DNA of 38,649 nt, taken from assembly GCA_964565665.1 (NCBI GenBank), contig CAZMFZ010000021.1:1-38649 (forward strand). Direction: 5' to 3'. The translations under genes were made by a program, and so were the position numbers. Position 1 is the stretch's first letter; every line of letters starts with the position of its first letter. The notes under the pieces are model-generated. The model ran no database searches. It was not told where the DNA came from and saw nothing but the letters and a program-made list of their open reading frames with translations. This document shows, one piece after another, positions 1-7,893 of this stretch. Origin of the DNA: CAZMFZ01 sp964565665 (GTDB taxonomy: Bacteria; Bacteroidota; Bacteroidia; Cytophagales; UBA9547).

Positions 1-2
1 CT

Positions 3-785
3 GTAGCCATAGTTACTGGCAATCAACCTCGAATATTTGTGAGTACAACTGGTGGAATTGGGATTGGTACAAATATTCCAAAAGGACTTTTTCACACCTA
101 CGAAACTAATGGCAGCAATATAATATTTGGTCAATCCGGAATTTCAGATTCTAGATTACAAATTGATTACATGACTTCAGGATTAGCAGGGCAAGGAGCT
201 AATGAGGGTACTTCGAAAGGCTGGAAATGGGATGTGTTTGGTAATTCCCATTCCATTACCGCATATCAAAATGACATACGGTTGCGATTCTATAATGGCA
301 CTGCATCTAACGATGTGTTGTTTATTGATAATTCTGGTAAAATTGGCGTTAACATGAATAATGATCAACCTGTTTCTACTTTGCAAGTAAATGGAGATGT
401 AGGCTTGGGAGATGGGAGTATTACTACCGAATCTAATGTTGTGATTTGGTTAAGAAACGGTTCAGGTTCAAATTATACTTCAGGCACTATTGTGGTAGCT
501 GGCGGAGGCGATAATAGTTTTACAGCAACCAATACACCTTCTAATAATGCTGTGATTGGTGTATTGCCTGAACCTTGTGCTGCTGGTGCAAATTGCAAAG
601 TAGCCATAAGTGGTATTGTAAGAGTAAAGAACACAGGAGGAGCTAGTATAGTTGGGCAGCATGTTGTTACTTCAGCTACTAGTGAAGCTGCTACAGGCAC
701 GCCAAGCCCCAGCGTAGGCGCAAGTATAGGAATTTGGCTTGAAAGCGTGGGTGGTGGAAGTGAAGGAAGGGTATTGTTGAGGTAA
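3..785 (+). CDS. Tail-fibre-like repetitive surface protein, 3' part only
   Basis: The reading frame is open to the left edge, so the gene is truncated at its 5' end; a GTG at 39 is an internal codon and not a convincing start. At least 260 residues are visible. The segment GGIGIGTNIPKGLFHTYE matches the 'G-GIGT--P---LH' pattern of beta-helical fibre repeats in phage tail fibres and Bacteroidota surface proteins, and VSTLQVNGDVGLGDG looks like a second, weaker copy. The C-terminal 100 residues are rich in Gly, Ser, Thr and Val, with two Cys close together (PCAAGANC), and end in RVLLR with no T9SS sorting domain. Known for the family: trimeric fibre stalks. Inference: this is the C-terminal end of a long surface fibre. 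The partner receptor and export route cannot be seen. Confidence 0.6.
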   Translation, partial: VAIVTGNQPRIFVSTTGGIGIGTNIPKGLFHTYETNGSNIIFGQSGISDSRLQIDYMTSGLAGQGANEGTSKGWKWDVFGNSHSITAYQNDIRLRFYNGTASNDVLFIDNSGKIGVNMNNDQPVSTLQVNGDVGLGDGSITTESNVVIWLRNGSGSNYTSGTIVVAGGGDNSFTATNTPSNNAVIGVLPEPCAAGANCKVAISGIVRVKNTGGASIVGQHVVTSATSEAATGTPSPSVGASIGIWLESVGGGSEGRVLLR

Positions 786-877
786 AAAAAAATTGACATA
801 CTTTGAAATTATAAATAATGCGAATAAACATGAAAATCAAATACCATAAAAAAGCTTGCAACTTGTTTATAAGCGTT

Positions 878-1021
878 ATTCGACATTTATAATGTCGAAT
901 TCAGATAAAAAGGATTTGAAAACAGCTATTCGACATTTATAATGTCGAATTCAGATAAAAAGGATTTGAAAACAGCTATTCGACATTTATAATGTCGAAT
1001 TCAGATAAAAAGGATTTGAAA
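878..1021. repeat. Three tandem 50-bp repeats, each containing a 23-bp palindrome
   Basis: Three head-to-tail copies with a 50-bp period begin at 878, 928 and 978. Each opens with a perfect inverted repeat: arm ATTCGACATT, a 3-nt TAT centre, arm AATGTCGAAT (878-900, 928-950, 978-1000). A constant tail TCAGATAAAAAGGATTTGAA follows. Copies 1 and 2 are identical across the full unit, and copy 3 is identical until it is cut off at 1021. The array fills most of the 370-bp gap between the fibre-like gene and the T9SS cargo gene. The dyads could be protein-binding operators or RNA hairpins. No T-run follows any of them, so they are not standard terminators. Confidence 0.9.
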
Positions 1022-1064
1022 TCCCCCTTATTTGGCTTCAGGATTACAAATCCAGAAAAGTGAT

Positions 1065-1101
1065 ATTTCAGTTGTGAAATCGGTGATTTCACAACTGAAA
1101 T
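1065..1101. repeat. Perfect 17-bp inverted repeat with 3-nt loop
   Basis: The arm ATTTCAGTTGTGAAATC (1065-1081) and its exact reverse complement (1085-1101) flank a GGT loop. It is unrelated in sequence to the palindrome array just upstream. It ends about 55 bases before the GTG/ATG starts of the downstream T9SS cargo gene. As RNA it would form a very stable hairpin in the 5' leader; as DNA it is a large dyad. No poly-T follows. Confidence 0.85.
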
Positions 1102-1156
1102 CGGAAATGGGCGTGCGTGAAACGAAAATATTTTTCTTGTATATAGCAGAGTGAAA

Positions 1157-2293
1157 ATGGACAAGAGCGTGTTAAATTATGACATTACTAATCTAGTTAA
1201 GCAACATACCTGTGTTAACCATTTAGCAAGTTGGTTTGAAGCGCCTGCAAACTTAAGAAAGATTCATTTGTTTTTAAAGACATTTTATTTTTTTGTGTTT
1301 TTTTGCAGCGGTGCAGCCTTTTCGCAACCCAATAAAACAACCAAAGCAGCCCCCAACTCCATTGGCACAGCTGGCAATCAGGCAAAAGTAGGCAATGTTA
1401 CCTATATGTGGAGTGTAGGTGAAGTGATAATATTTACGGGCGACAATCAACCCGGCTATTTTACCCAAGGTTTTCACCAGCCTATGATGTGTAAAGCCAT
1501 TCCAAGCGTATCTGCATTCAATCAAACCTCCTGTCTGCTCCCCTACACCCTTACCGTAACTGCCGGCTTCGACAGATACAGTTGGAAAATAGGCAAAAGC
1601 CTTATTGCCAATGCTACAGCTAGTGCCTACTATCCTATAGCCAATGGCGACTACATTGCCACAGTTATGGACAGCACTGGCTGCGTTCTGCCTGCAACTG
1701 CGGTGGCTGTTGATTTGAGTAGCAAAAATATTATACCTACAATTACTGCCTATGGAGGCACTGCAAATGATACTTTATTAGAGTCGAGCATGGCATTTAG
1801 CTACCAATGGTATGTAATTACGCCATCAGACAATATTCATAGGGCAATTGTAGGGCAAACCAACCGTGAATACAAGCCTATTTACAATGGTACTTATTAT
1901 GTAAGTATCAATACTGAAGATCAATGCATCTCCTATTCTCCCTATTATACTGTAAATAATGTAGGCCTCGAATCTATAAGCAAACACGATTTTGAACAGA
2001 CAGACAATACCATCATTATTACCAAACACAACAGATACAATGCCCATAATCTTAAAGTATTTCCTATTCCGAGTAGAGATAAGCTCAATATAGAATATGA
2101 ATCGCCCTTTAAAAACACCGTTGTATTCAATATTTACGATGTAAAAGGCGTGTTGGTCGATACACGAAGCATTGCCAATGCAGAAGGAAAACTAAATTTT
2201 GTATACAGCAAAGCCGATCTTCCTATAGGTAGGTACACACTGAGAGTTGTAGATGGAAACAAGGAGTCGGACAAAGGCTTAATCTTCGAATAG
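1157..2293 (+). CDS. T9SS-exported protein with C-terminal type A sorting domain
   Basis: The C-terminal 81 residues form a typical T9SS type A sorting domain: NLKVFPIPSRDKLNIEYE at the front, the IYDVKGVLV strand, then LPIGRYTLRVVDG. In this family that domain routes proteins through the outer-membrane T9SS for cleavage and surface anchoring. The middle contains Cys-bearing, Ig/PKD-like stretches (YSWKIGKSLIANATASAYYP, YQWYV, NGTYYVSI). A hydrophobic signal segment (FLKTFYFFVFFCSGAAFSQ) lies about 40 residues after the first possible start. Starts at GTG 1151, ATG 1157 or TTG 1268 are possible; only TTG 1268 gives a signal peptide of normal length. The palindrome array and a 17-bp inverted repeat lie directly upstream. 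The ligand or function is unknown. Confidence 0.8.
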   Translation: MDKSVLNYDITNLVKQHTCVNHLASWFEAPANLRKIHLFLKTFYFFVFFCSGAAFSQPNKTTKAAPNSIGTAGNQAKVGNVTYMWSVGEVIIFTGDNQPGYFTQGFHQPMMCKAIPSVSAFNQTSCLLPYTLTVTAGFDRYSWKIGKSLIANATASAYYPIANGDYIATVMDSTGCVLPATAVAVDLSSKNIIPTITAYGGTANDTLLESSMAFSYQWYVITPSDNIHRAIVGQTNREYKPIYNGTYYVSINTEDQCISYSPYYTVNNVGLESISKHDFEQTDNTIIITKHNRYNAHNLKVFPIPSRDKLNIEYESPFKNTVVFNIYDVKGVLVDTRSIANAEGKLNFVYSKADLPIGRYTLRVVDGNKESDKGLIFE

Positions 2294-2365
2294 TATAATA
2301 TGATTAAAAGTATACGTACCCGTTTTACTAAATTTATCTCTAACCTAGTGTTGCCACCCACTCCA

Positions 2366-3331
2366 ATGTGGGCTAGGCGAAAAATTTTCACATCTCTTTT
2401 AATAATTTTTACATTTTCCGCCTGTAAGAAAGAAGAACAGAACTTTATTGTTAACCCCACCATCAATTTTACTGTAATAGATGAAAATAGCAATACAGTG
2501 ACTGGGGCCAACATATCTGTGTATGAGAATGATGTTGATTACGCCAATGCCATTTCTACAAAAAACTATGGAGCAAATAGATTTACTACCGCCACTTCCG
2601 ATCAAGATGGCAAAGCAAGTATAGAGCTGAGGGCAGGAAAAGAATTTTACATTCTCATTACCAAGTTCGACAATGTACGCTTTGCTAACTTAAGCAATAT
2701 TTCCTTGGGTGGCTATATTGCAGGCGAAGATTTGAAAGAAAGGCAGACATTGTTTCTCAGGGTTACCATTACTCCCGATGATGGCAATATTATATTCTAT
2801 ACTACAGTGCCTAATAAGCTGCCAATCAACATTAGCGTATCTGCTATTAGTACTACAAATGCGAGTTTACACACCCTTACAGGCGTTTATGGCTTTAGCA
2901 ATGCCCCTACCGCTCAAAATCAGAACACCATTACCCTATACCGCGACCCCGGCCGCTATCGCTACTATGCCAAAAGCACCGATGGTTGTGTATGGGCCGA
3001 TACTATCAATGTAGTGAAGGGTGAAGTAAGGCTTGTTAATCTTAGCAAGTGTGAGAGTGGTACTATATCATTCTATACTACTGCCATAAACGATACTTTA
3101 CTTCCACTTACCGTCAAATTAAACGAGGTAGATACCATTGGTAACATTACAGCAAGTCGCTTGCCTTTCACTTGTGCCGATAGTAAGACCAATGCTCTTA
3201 CCGTTACCAGATATAAAGGCTTATACAATTACTTTATAAGCTCCCGTAGCGGCAAATGTTCATGGACAGGTAGTGTAATCCTCGCCTCAGACGATTGTAT
3301 TATTGTCCCTATCAGCTTATGCGAACCATAA
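2366..3331 (+). CDS. Lipoprotein with carboxypeptidase-regulatory-like domain
   Basis: From ATG 2366 the protein starts MWARRKIFTSLLIIFTFSAC, a classical lipoprotein signal with the lipobox Cys at residue 20, followed by KKEEQ. An upstream ATG at 2300, 6 bases after the preceding stop, would add 22 residues and make the signal unusually long. The segment after the lipobox (INFTVIDENSNTVTGANISV, then DQDGKASIELRAGKEFYILI) resembles the transthyretin-like carboxypeptidase-regulatory fold common in Bacteroidota surface proteins. Two later, similar halves (around GRYRYYAKSTDGCVWADTIN and GLYNYFISSRSGKCSWTGSV) look like a duplicated beta-domain with one Cys pair each. Same strand and very close to the T9SS cargo gene, so probably co-transcribed. 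No enzymatic motif is visible and the function is unknown. Confidence 0.7.
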   Translation: MWARRKIFTSLLIIFTFSACKKEEQNFIVNPTINFTVIDENSNTVTGANISVYENDVDYANAISTKNYGANRFTTATSDQDGKASIELRAGKEFYILITKFDNVRFANLSNISLGGYIAGEDLKERQTLFLRVTITPDDGNIIFYTTVPNKLPINISVSAISTTNASLHTLTGVYGFSNAPTAQNQNTITLYRDPGRYRYYAKSTDGCVWADTINVVKGEVRLVNLSKCESGTISFYTTAINDTLLPLTVKLNEVDTIGNITASRLPFTCADSKTNALTVTRYKGLYNYFISSRSGKCSWTGSVILASDDCIIVPISLCEP

Positions 3332-3339
3332 TACATTTA

Positions 3340-3391
3340 TGTAGGCATGCATAGTAATCACTATTGCCTACAACGTTGGCTAAAGTCAACG
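3340..3391. repeat. Two adjacent intergenic hairpins
   Basis: Hairpin 1 (3340-3372) pairs TGTAGGC with GCCTACA, with an inner stem ATAGT/ACTAT around AATC. Hairpin 2 (3374-3391) pairs CGTTG with CAACG. Both lie just after the stop of the lipoprotein gene and before the promoter-like element of the next gene. There is no T-run, so they may stabilise the 3' end or act as weak terminators. Confidence 0.55.
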
Positions 3392-3449
3392 GAAAAAATC
3401 AAATTCAAACCTAAAAACTATGATCTATTACTGTTTACAACAGTTATCT

Positions 3450-3457
3450 TATATTTG
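3450..3457 (+). promoter_or_regulatory. Bacteroidota-type -7 element for the SPOR/barrel gene
   Basis: TATATTTG fits TAnnTTTG and lies 35 bases upstream of the TTG start at 3493. A TTTAC around 3434-3438 could be a poor -33 box, though its spacing is shorter than usual. Confidence 0.5.
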
Positions 3458-3492
3458 TAAATATAATAAAAGGCATTTGTAAAGTAATTATA

Positions 3493-5637
3493 TTGAAGTT
3501 TAGGGCAAACATATTAGTAATAAGCATCGCTACAACTATATTTTTAGCGATTAGCCAAGCCTACGCTCAAATTATTATCACTGAAAAGATAGAAAGAAAG
3601 CTTTCTCTTAGCCCCTACATTGGTGTAGGTGTATTCCCTGCCAAAGTCAATTTCAACAACCTTGGAGTGCCGAAAAATCTTTTTGAGGGGTACGCTCCCG
3701 CACCCATGTTGGGTATGGCTGCATGGTATAAATACAAACGCAGGGTGTATTTCGGTGCCGATGCTAACTTTCTTATCACCTCTCGCAGTATCAATTCTCT
3801 GAATGCCATTGGCTTAAGTGTGTTAGGCAAGATGTATTTGCTAAATCCCAGGCTTCGTGTCAATCCTTATGTAGTTGCAGGTGTGAATGTATCCTTCATC
3901 AACCTCAATAGGAACTCGCAAGTAATAGAAACCTTTCCGGATTCCGTAGGCAGCTTTCCAGTTGAAAAAAATGTGCAAGGTTTTAATAAGCTAGACCTCT
4001 ATTTTGCTCCTATGTTTGGCCCCATTGCCGGTGCAGGTATTGAAGTAAGGGCTACACGAAAGGTATCAATCTTTTTACAAGGTGTAATTCAAACAAGTTT
4101 TGGCTCCAGCACTCTCCTACAAGATGCCTACCCCGACAATTCCTCTGCATTACAGTATATTTCTTTTAGAGGGGGAATTAACATGAAGCTATTTAAGCGA
4201 ATGAAGTTTGAAATCGATACCAATGCAGTGAAAATTTCCGATGCTATCGTGCTATTGAGCCCAGAAGAGATAACCGCGGAGCCGCAACAGATGCTAAGTA
4301 GAGAGGGGCACTTCGATGTAAACTTGCGAGAAGGCTTGCGGCATGGCTTGCAGGTGCAGGTAAATGATGGAGAGCTCAATATTATAATGGATAGTGATGG
4401 GGGGCCTTGTAAAACCCTTGCTATTCTTTACGATCAGTTCGGAAATAAAATAGCAGTAGCCTCGGCCGATGCAAACGGCAATGTAAATTTTACCAATTTA
4501 GGCAAAGGCATCTACAATGTAGCCTTTGAAGTACAGCCCCCATGCCCTCAATCTACAAATATTAGCTATCAAATCAATAGCCCTGGCACCGAAGTTATTT
4601 CCCAAGGTAATGAAGAATACACCCCTGCCTCCGATAGTCTTGCGTACAATATTTCTGGATTTGTAGATTTCAAAGATGCTACATTACCCAAAGAAAATGT
4701 GCAAATAATGCTTGTTGATGCTGATAATAAGATGGTAAAATCTAAGATTACTACCACAAAAGAAGGTCAATTTGCCTTTAAAAATCTTAAACCAGGCAAT
4801 TATAAGGTAATTTATGAAGTTAGTTCTGCAAAAGTACAGTCTCGCATGGGCTATAGCGTAATAGATAACAACAGCCACATTATCAAACAGGAAAATATAC
4901 CTTATATAGATGCAGCCACCAAGCCAAAAGATGCTACAAGGTTGATGATGGGTAAAATGGAGCTTACCGATCCTACAGTTGCTGCCTATAAAGTTAATTT
5001 AGATTTGGTAGATAGATATAATAGAGTAATCGATCACTCTATTCCCAACGAAGATGGCTCATTTAAGTTCATTGATCGCCAGTCAGACAATAGTGATGTA
5101 GTGTATGAGATTGGCGATAAGAAACTACAACAGCAGCTTGCAGCTGCCGAAGCCTCTGGGAAGCCCAATCCTTTGGTTCGCTCTATCAATTATCAGCCTC
5201 GCATTGCCGACAAAGCCCAAGTAGATGCCTTGTTGGCCTCTGTAGGCAAAATAGCTCCTCTAAATAGCGATCCCATAGCCCTAAATAGCGATATGGAGAT
5301 GTATAAACTCTATTCTGTTGATGGTAACGCTACTACCCTCGTGGGGTTCGGCTATCAAGTGGGTGCATTTCGCAACCTTGACAACGTATATCACTTGATG
5401 GACAAGCTCAAAACCGATGGATTCGACACCTACGTGCAATCTGTGATGAGCAATGATATAGCCTCTAAGTTCAAATCTTCCGCTAACTACAAGTTGCATC
5501 GAATTATTGTATTCGGCACCGCAAACGATCTTCAGGCCAACGAAATAAAAAGCAAATTGGAGCAGCAAGGTTATCCAATTATTGTAAAAGAGCAGTTCAA
5601 ACCTGTAAACCAGTACAAGGCAAACGGGGAAAAGTAG
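3493..5637 (+). CDS. Outer-membrane barrel-like protein with C-terminal SPOR domain
   Basis: This 714-residue protein starts at TTG 3493; no ATG is available before the signal peptide, whose MKFRANILVISIATTIFL...AYAQ pattern supports the choice. Residues from about 30 to 240 alternate like an outer-membrane beta-barrel (LSPYIGVGVFPAKVNFNN, YKYKRRVYFGADANFLI, YISFRGGINMKLFKRMKFE). The middle contains SpaA/CNA-B-like beta-sandwich repeats (AYNISGFVDFKDATLPKENV, FAFKNLKPGNYKVIYEV). Residues of about 616-698 form a SPOR-type domain (GFGYQVGAFRNLDNVYHLMD, then KLHRIIVFGTANDLQANEIK). SPOR domains bind denuded glycan strands of peptidoglycan. Inference: a wall-anchored envelope protein. An OmpA-family fold for the N-terminal part is possible but not shown. 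A candidate promoter is at 3450. Confidence 0.7.
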   Translation: MKFRANILVISIATTIFLAISQAYAQIIITEKIERKLSLSPYIGVGVFPAKVNFNNLGVPKNLFEGYAPAPMLGMAAWYKYKRRVYFGADANFLITSRSINSLNAIGLSVLGKMYLLNPRLRVNPYVVAGVNVSFINLNRNSQVIETFPDSVGSFPVEKNVQGFNKLDLYFAPMFGPIAGAGIEVRATRKVSIFLQGVIQTSFGSSTLLQDAYPDNSSALQYISFRGGINMKLFKRMKFEIDTNAVKISDAIVLLSPEEITAEPQQMLSREGHFDVNLREGLRHGLQVQVNDGELNIIMDSDGGPCKTLAILYDQFGNKIAVASADANGNVNFTNLGKGIYNVAFEVQPPCPQSTNISYQINSPGTEVISQGNEEYTPASDSLAYNISGFVDFKDATLPKENVQIMLVDADNKMVKSKITTTKEGQFAFKNLKPGNYKVIYEVSSAKVQSRMGYSVIDNNSHIIKQENIPYIDAATKPKDATRLMMGKMELTDPTVAAYKVNLDLVDRYNRVIDHSIPNEDGSFKFIDRQSDNSDVVYEIGDKKLQQQLAAAEASGKPNPLVRSINYQPRIADKAQVDALLASVGKIAPLNSDPIALNSDMEMYKLYSVDGNATTLVGFGYQVGAFRNLDNVYHLMDKLKTDGFDTYVQSVMSNDIASKFKSSANYKLHRIIVFGTANDLQANEIKSKLEQQGYPIIVKEQFKPVNQYKANGEK

Positions 5638-5812
5638 CTGTTAGGTACTTACATTGGCAATTCCAATAGCTATAAGTTTTGCTAACTTGTAATCTTTGAC
5701 ATCAATACAAAAGATTTTATGCTGACACTTTTTTAACTTCAAGTATGTTATCTTGCAAAAAGCTTAAAAACAATATGTTGAGCTTAGAATTGTAAATCAC
5801 AACCAAGCCCCT

Positions 5813-6955
5813 ATGCAAACCGAACCAACCTATAAAGCAGCAAAAATAGTAGCAGCAACTATAGAAAATATATTTGAAAACCACCGTGCAAATGCCCAAG
5901 GTGAAGGCGTACACCATGGCGTGCAAATACCAAAAGCTGATGAGATTGAAGCCATTATTGATGCGGCTTTCTGGACTAGTCTGAGAAAAGAAGAAGGACA
6001 TTCACCTCGCATTTCATTGGCTTATCTATCTCCAGACCAAGCAGGAATGCCCATCATGTTTTCAAAGCAAATTCCACTCAGCCCCGAAACACTCACTAAG
6101 ATTGCCCCAGGTTTCGAGCGTTCTGGCGTGCATTTGGGCGTATGGAGCAAAGATAATATCCTTTACATTTGGGGAGCTACGGCTACCATACCCAATTTCT
6201 GTTTCGTTCTTGATGTTTCTGAGCCTGGCCTTGTAGTAGTAAAACACCGCAGAACAGATGGCTTTGGCAAATTTTCAAATATAGCGGTGCTTACGGGAGA
6301 TGAAATTAAAATTGTAGAAGACCATCAGTCTAAAAAACCCGATTTCCCTACGCTGATAATGTCGCTGCTTGATTTTACCTCCCCTTCACTATTTAGCGAA
6401 CCCATAAATCTGATGTTGCAGTTAGCTGTTTCTATTAGAGCACACAAGCGGGGTGGTACTTTGCTCATTGTGCCTGCAGATTCTGAGCAATGGAGAGATT
6501 CTATCAGGCATCCTTTGCACTATTCTATAAACCCAGCTTTTTCGGGGTTGGCAGATTTGATGCTTCAACCTGAAGTGGAAAGAGACATTACCAAATGGCA
6601 AACCGATTTGAGCCGTGAGGTAGAGCTGGTAGCGGGGCTTACCGCCATAGATGGTGCCATAGTAATGAACGACAAATATGAAGTGTTGGCTTTTGGCGAG
6701 AAAATATACCGGGCTTACAACAAGCCATTGGTTGAGCAAATGGTAGTGACTGAGCCAATCAATGGGGGCGAGGCTTCTATTGTATTTCCAGCTCAGTCAG
6801 GTGGCACAAGGCATTTGTCGGCTGCCCAATTTGTGCAAGACCAGCACGACTCTATTGCTTTGGTAGCTTCGCAAGATGGGCGATTTACGGTATTTAGTTG
6901 GTCTGAGTCGCAGCATCTCGTGCAAGCCCATCGAATAGATTCATTGCTTCTGTAA
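5813..6955 (+). CDS. DisA/DAC-related protein (DACNV-like putative nucleotide sensor)
   Basis: The protein has 380 residues. The C-terminal part carries diadenylate-cyclase-like signatures in the right order: IDGAIVMNDKYEVLAFGEKI, with the DGA motif at residues 280-282, and GGTRHLSAAQFVQ, with GTRH at 331-334, followed by DSIALVASQDGRFTVFS. Classical DisA/CdaA enzymes have DGA and GTRHR-A motifs; here the third residue of the RHR motif is Leu, and DGA and RH are 53 residues apart rather than about 33. This matches the description of divergent DAC relatives (DACNV and similar) proposed as nucleotide-sensing domains in signalling and conflict systems. There is no signal peptide or membrane helix, so it is cytosolic. 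Its neighbours are not obviously linked. Catalytic activity is doubtful; ligand sensing is inferred. Confidence 0.7.
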   Translation: MQTEPTYKAAKIVAATIENIFENHRANAQGEGVHHGVQIPKADEIEAIIDAAFWTSLRKEEGHSPRISLAYLSPDQAGMPIMFSKQIPLSPETLTKIAPGFERSGVHLGVWSKDNILYIWGATATIPNFCFVLDVSEPGLVVVKHRRTDGFGKFSNIAVLTGDEIKIVEDHQSKKPDFPTLIMSLLDFTSPSLFSEPINLMLQLAVSIRAHKRGGTLLIVPADSEQWRDSIRHPLHYSINPAFSGLADLMLQPEVERDITKWQTDLSREVELVAGLTAIDGAIVMNDKYEVLAFGEKIYRAYNKPLVEQMVVTEPINGGEASIVFPAQSGGTRHLSAAQFVQDQHDSIALVASQDGRFTVFSWSESQHLVQAHRIDSLLL

Positions 6956-6990
6956 AGCCGTGGTATCAGAATAAATCATTCCGAAACTCA

Positions 6991-7545
6991 TTAGATAAAA
7001 ACATCAACAAGGTTGGGCTTAAATTCTATAAAAAGATTAGATTGGAATACTTTTCCTTCGTTAAAAACACCAATTAATACAAAGCCGTTTGTAATGCTAT
7101 TTTCCAATACTTCTATAGATTTTGTTTGCGCATCTACTATCCAATATTCTTTCACGCTATGATGCTCATATATGGCTTTCTTTTTTTTGAAATCAAAATA
7201 GGCACTACTCTCAGAAAGCACCTCTACTACCAAATCTGGTGAGCCATTTATTCGCTTTGATTGAGCAATATTCAGTTTTGCATTTGATAAGAAAAGTATA
7301 TCTGGTTGCAATACATTCCCAATATCAAACTGTACATCCATCGGTGAAATATATACTTTGCCAAGGTTATTTTCCAACACATATTTTCTAAGCATAACGC
7401 AAAGATTTAATGTTACTTCTTGGTGTTGAGGTGTAGGAGAAGGCATTTCAATAATTTCAAAGTCAATAAATTGATACTTCCCCCCTTCTGGAGTATTTTC
7501 ATAATCTTCTATAGAGGATTTTATTTTAGCAATAGGTAGAATCAT
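6991..7545 (-). CDS. Uma2-family (DUF820) putative PD-(D/E)XK nuclease
   Basis: A 184-residue protein with the Uma2 layout: GGKYQFIDFEIIEMPSPTPQH near the N-terminus, VLQPDILFLS, PDLVVEVLSESS, then a Lys-rich helix (DFKKKKAIYEHHSVKEYWIVD). The acidic residues of QPD and VVEV and the following Lys form the PD-(D/E)XK-like core of this family. Uma2 proteins are highly multiplied in Cytophagales and cyanobacteria; their biological role is unresolved. It stands alone on the minus strand, facing the DAC-like gene. A second, divergent paralogue is at 27932-28507. Confidence 0.85.
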   Translation of the reverse strand: MILPIAKIKSSIEDYENTPEGGKYQFIDFEIIEMPSPTPQHQEVTLNLCVMLRKYVLENNLGKVYISPMDVQFDIGNVLQPDILFLSNAKLNIAQSKRINGSPDLVVEVLSESSAYFDFKKKKAIYEHHSVKEYWIVDAQTKSIEVLENSITNGFVLIGVFNEGKVFQSNLFIEFKPNLVDVFI

Positions 7546-7649
7546 AATCTCAGTAGGAACTATGATAAATATAAAACATTTATCAGTGGTTTGCTTATTG
7601 ATTTATATTATTTTTCTTGAGTAGTGCTTACTTGCAAGATATATAAGCA

Positions 7650-7681
7650 AAAAAAGAGACCCAAATTGAGTCTCTTTTTTT
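7650..7681 (-). terminator. Intrinsic terminator after tRNA-Phe
   Basis: GAGAC (7656-7660) pairs with GTCTC (7670-7674), and the stem is extended by an A-run on one side and a T-run on the other. It lies 14 bases beyond the 3' end of the tRNA on the minus strand. The A/T tracts make it potentially bidirectional. Confidence 0.75.
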
Positions 7682-7694
7682 AGTGAATAGCTCG

Positions 7695-7767
7695 TGGGAC
7701 CGAATGGAATCGAACCATCGACACAAGGATTTTCAATCCTTTGCTCTACCGACTGAGCTACAGTCCC
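7695..7767 (-). tRNA. tRNA-Phe (GAA)
   Basis: Read on the minus strand, the 73-nt gene begins GGGACTGTAGCTCAGTCGG and folds into a cloverleaf. The acceptor pairs GGGACTG with CGGTCCC (one G-U pair), the D-stem is GCTC/GAGC, the anticodon stem is AAGGA/TCCTT around loop TTGAAAA (anticodon GAA), and the T-loop is TTCGATT. The discriminator is A and CCA is not encoded. A promoter lies upstream and a terminator downstream, so it is a single-gene transcription unit. Confidence 0.95.
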
Positions 7768-7791
7768 CTCAACCTTTTTTGAAAGGGAGTG

Positions 7792-7820
7792 CAAAAGTAG
7801 TGGTTTTTTCTAAATTGCAA
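7792..7820 (-). promoter_or_regulatory. Promoter of tRNA-Phe
   Basis: On the minus strand TTG (7820-7818), an 18-bp spacer and TACTTTTG (7799-7792) closely fit the Bacteroidota TTG-N17-23-TAnnTTTG pattern. The -7 box lies 25 bases upstream of the tRNA 5' end. Confidence 0.75.
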
Positions 7821-7853
7821 CTCTGAATTCTGTTTTTTTTAAAATTGCAACTC
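7812..7853. repeat. 12-bp direct repeat 30 bp apart
   Basis: AAATTGCAACTC occurs at 7812-7823 and 7842-7853, each preceded by a T-run. The first copy overlaps the -33 box of the minus-strand tRNA-Phe promoter. The 30-bp spacing is close to three helical turns. It lies in the shared upstream region of tRNA-Phe and the iron-sulfur gene at 7894. Confidence 0.6.
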
Positions 7854-7893
7854 AAATGTATTACAATCCGTTAAGCCGCAATGTAATCTGCGT

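Noticed and set aside
39..785. Integrated prophage at the left edge
   Set aside because: Only a fibre-like repeat fragment is present; no other phage structural, integrase or lysis gene occurs in the window.
878..1000. Sigma-70 style -10 boxes (TATAAT) in each palindrome
   Set aside because: The match is a by-product of the palindrome centre, and Bacteroidota promoters use TAnnTTTG rather than TATAAT.
878..1021. CRISPR array
   Set aside because: The copies are contiguous and identical over the whole 50-bp unit; there are no unique spacers and no cas genes.
2134..2514. Minus-strand open frame of 126 codons
   Set aside because: It runs antisense across the junction of two well-supported plus-strand genes and shows no recognisable domain.
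6991..7545. Uma2 gene as part of a transposon
   Set aside because: No terminal inverted repeats, target duplications or transposase were seen around either Uma2 gene.
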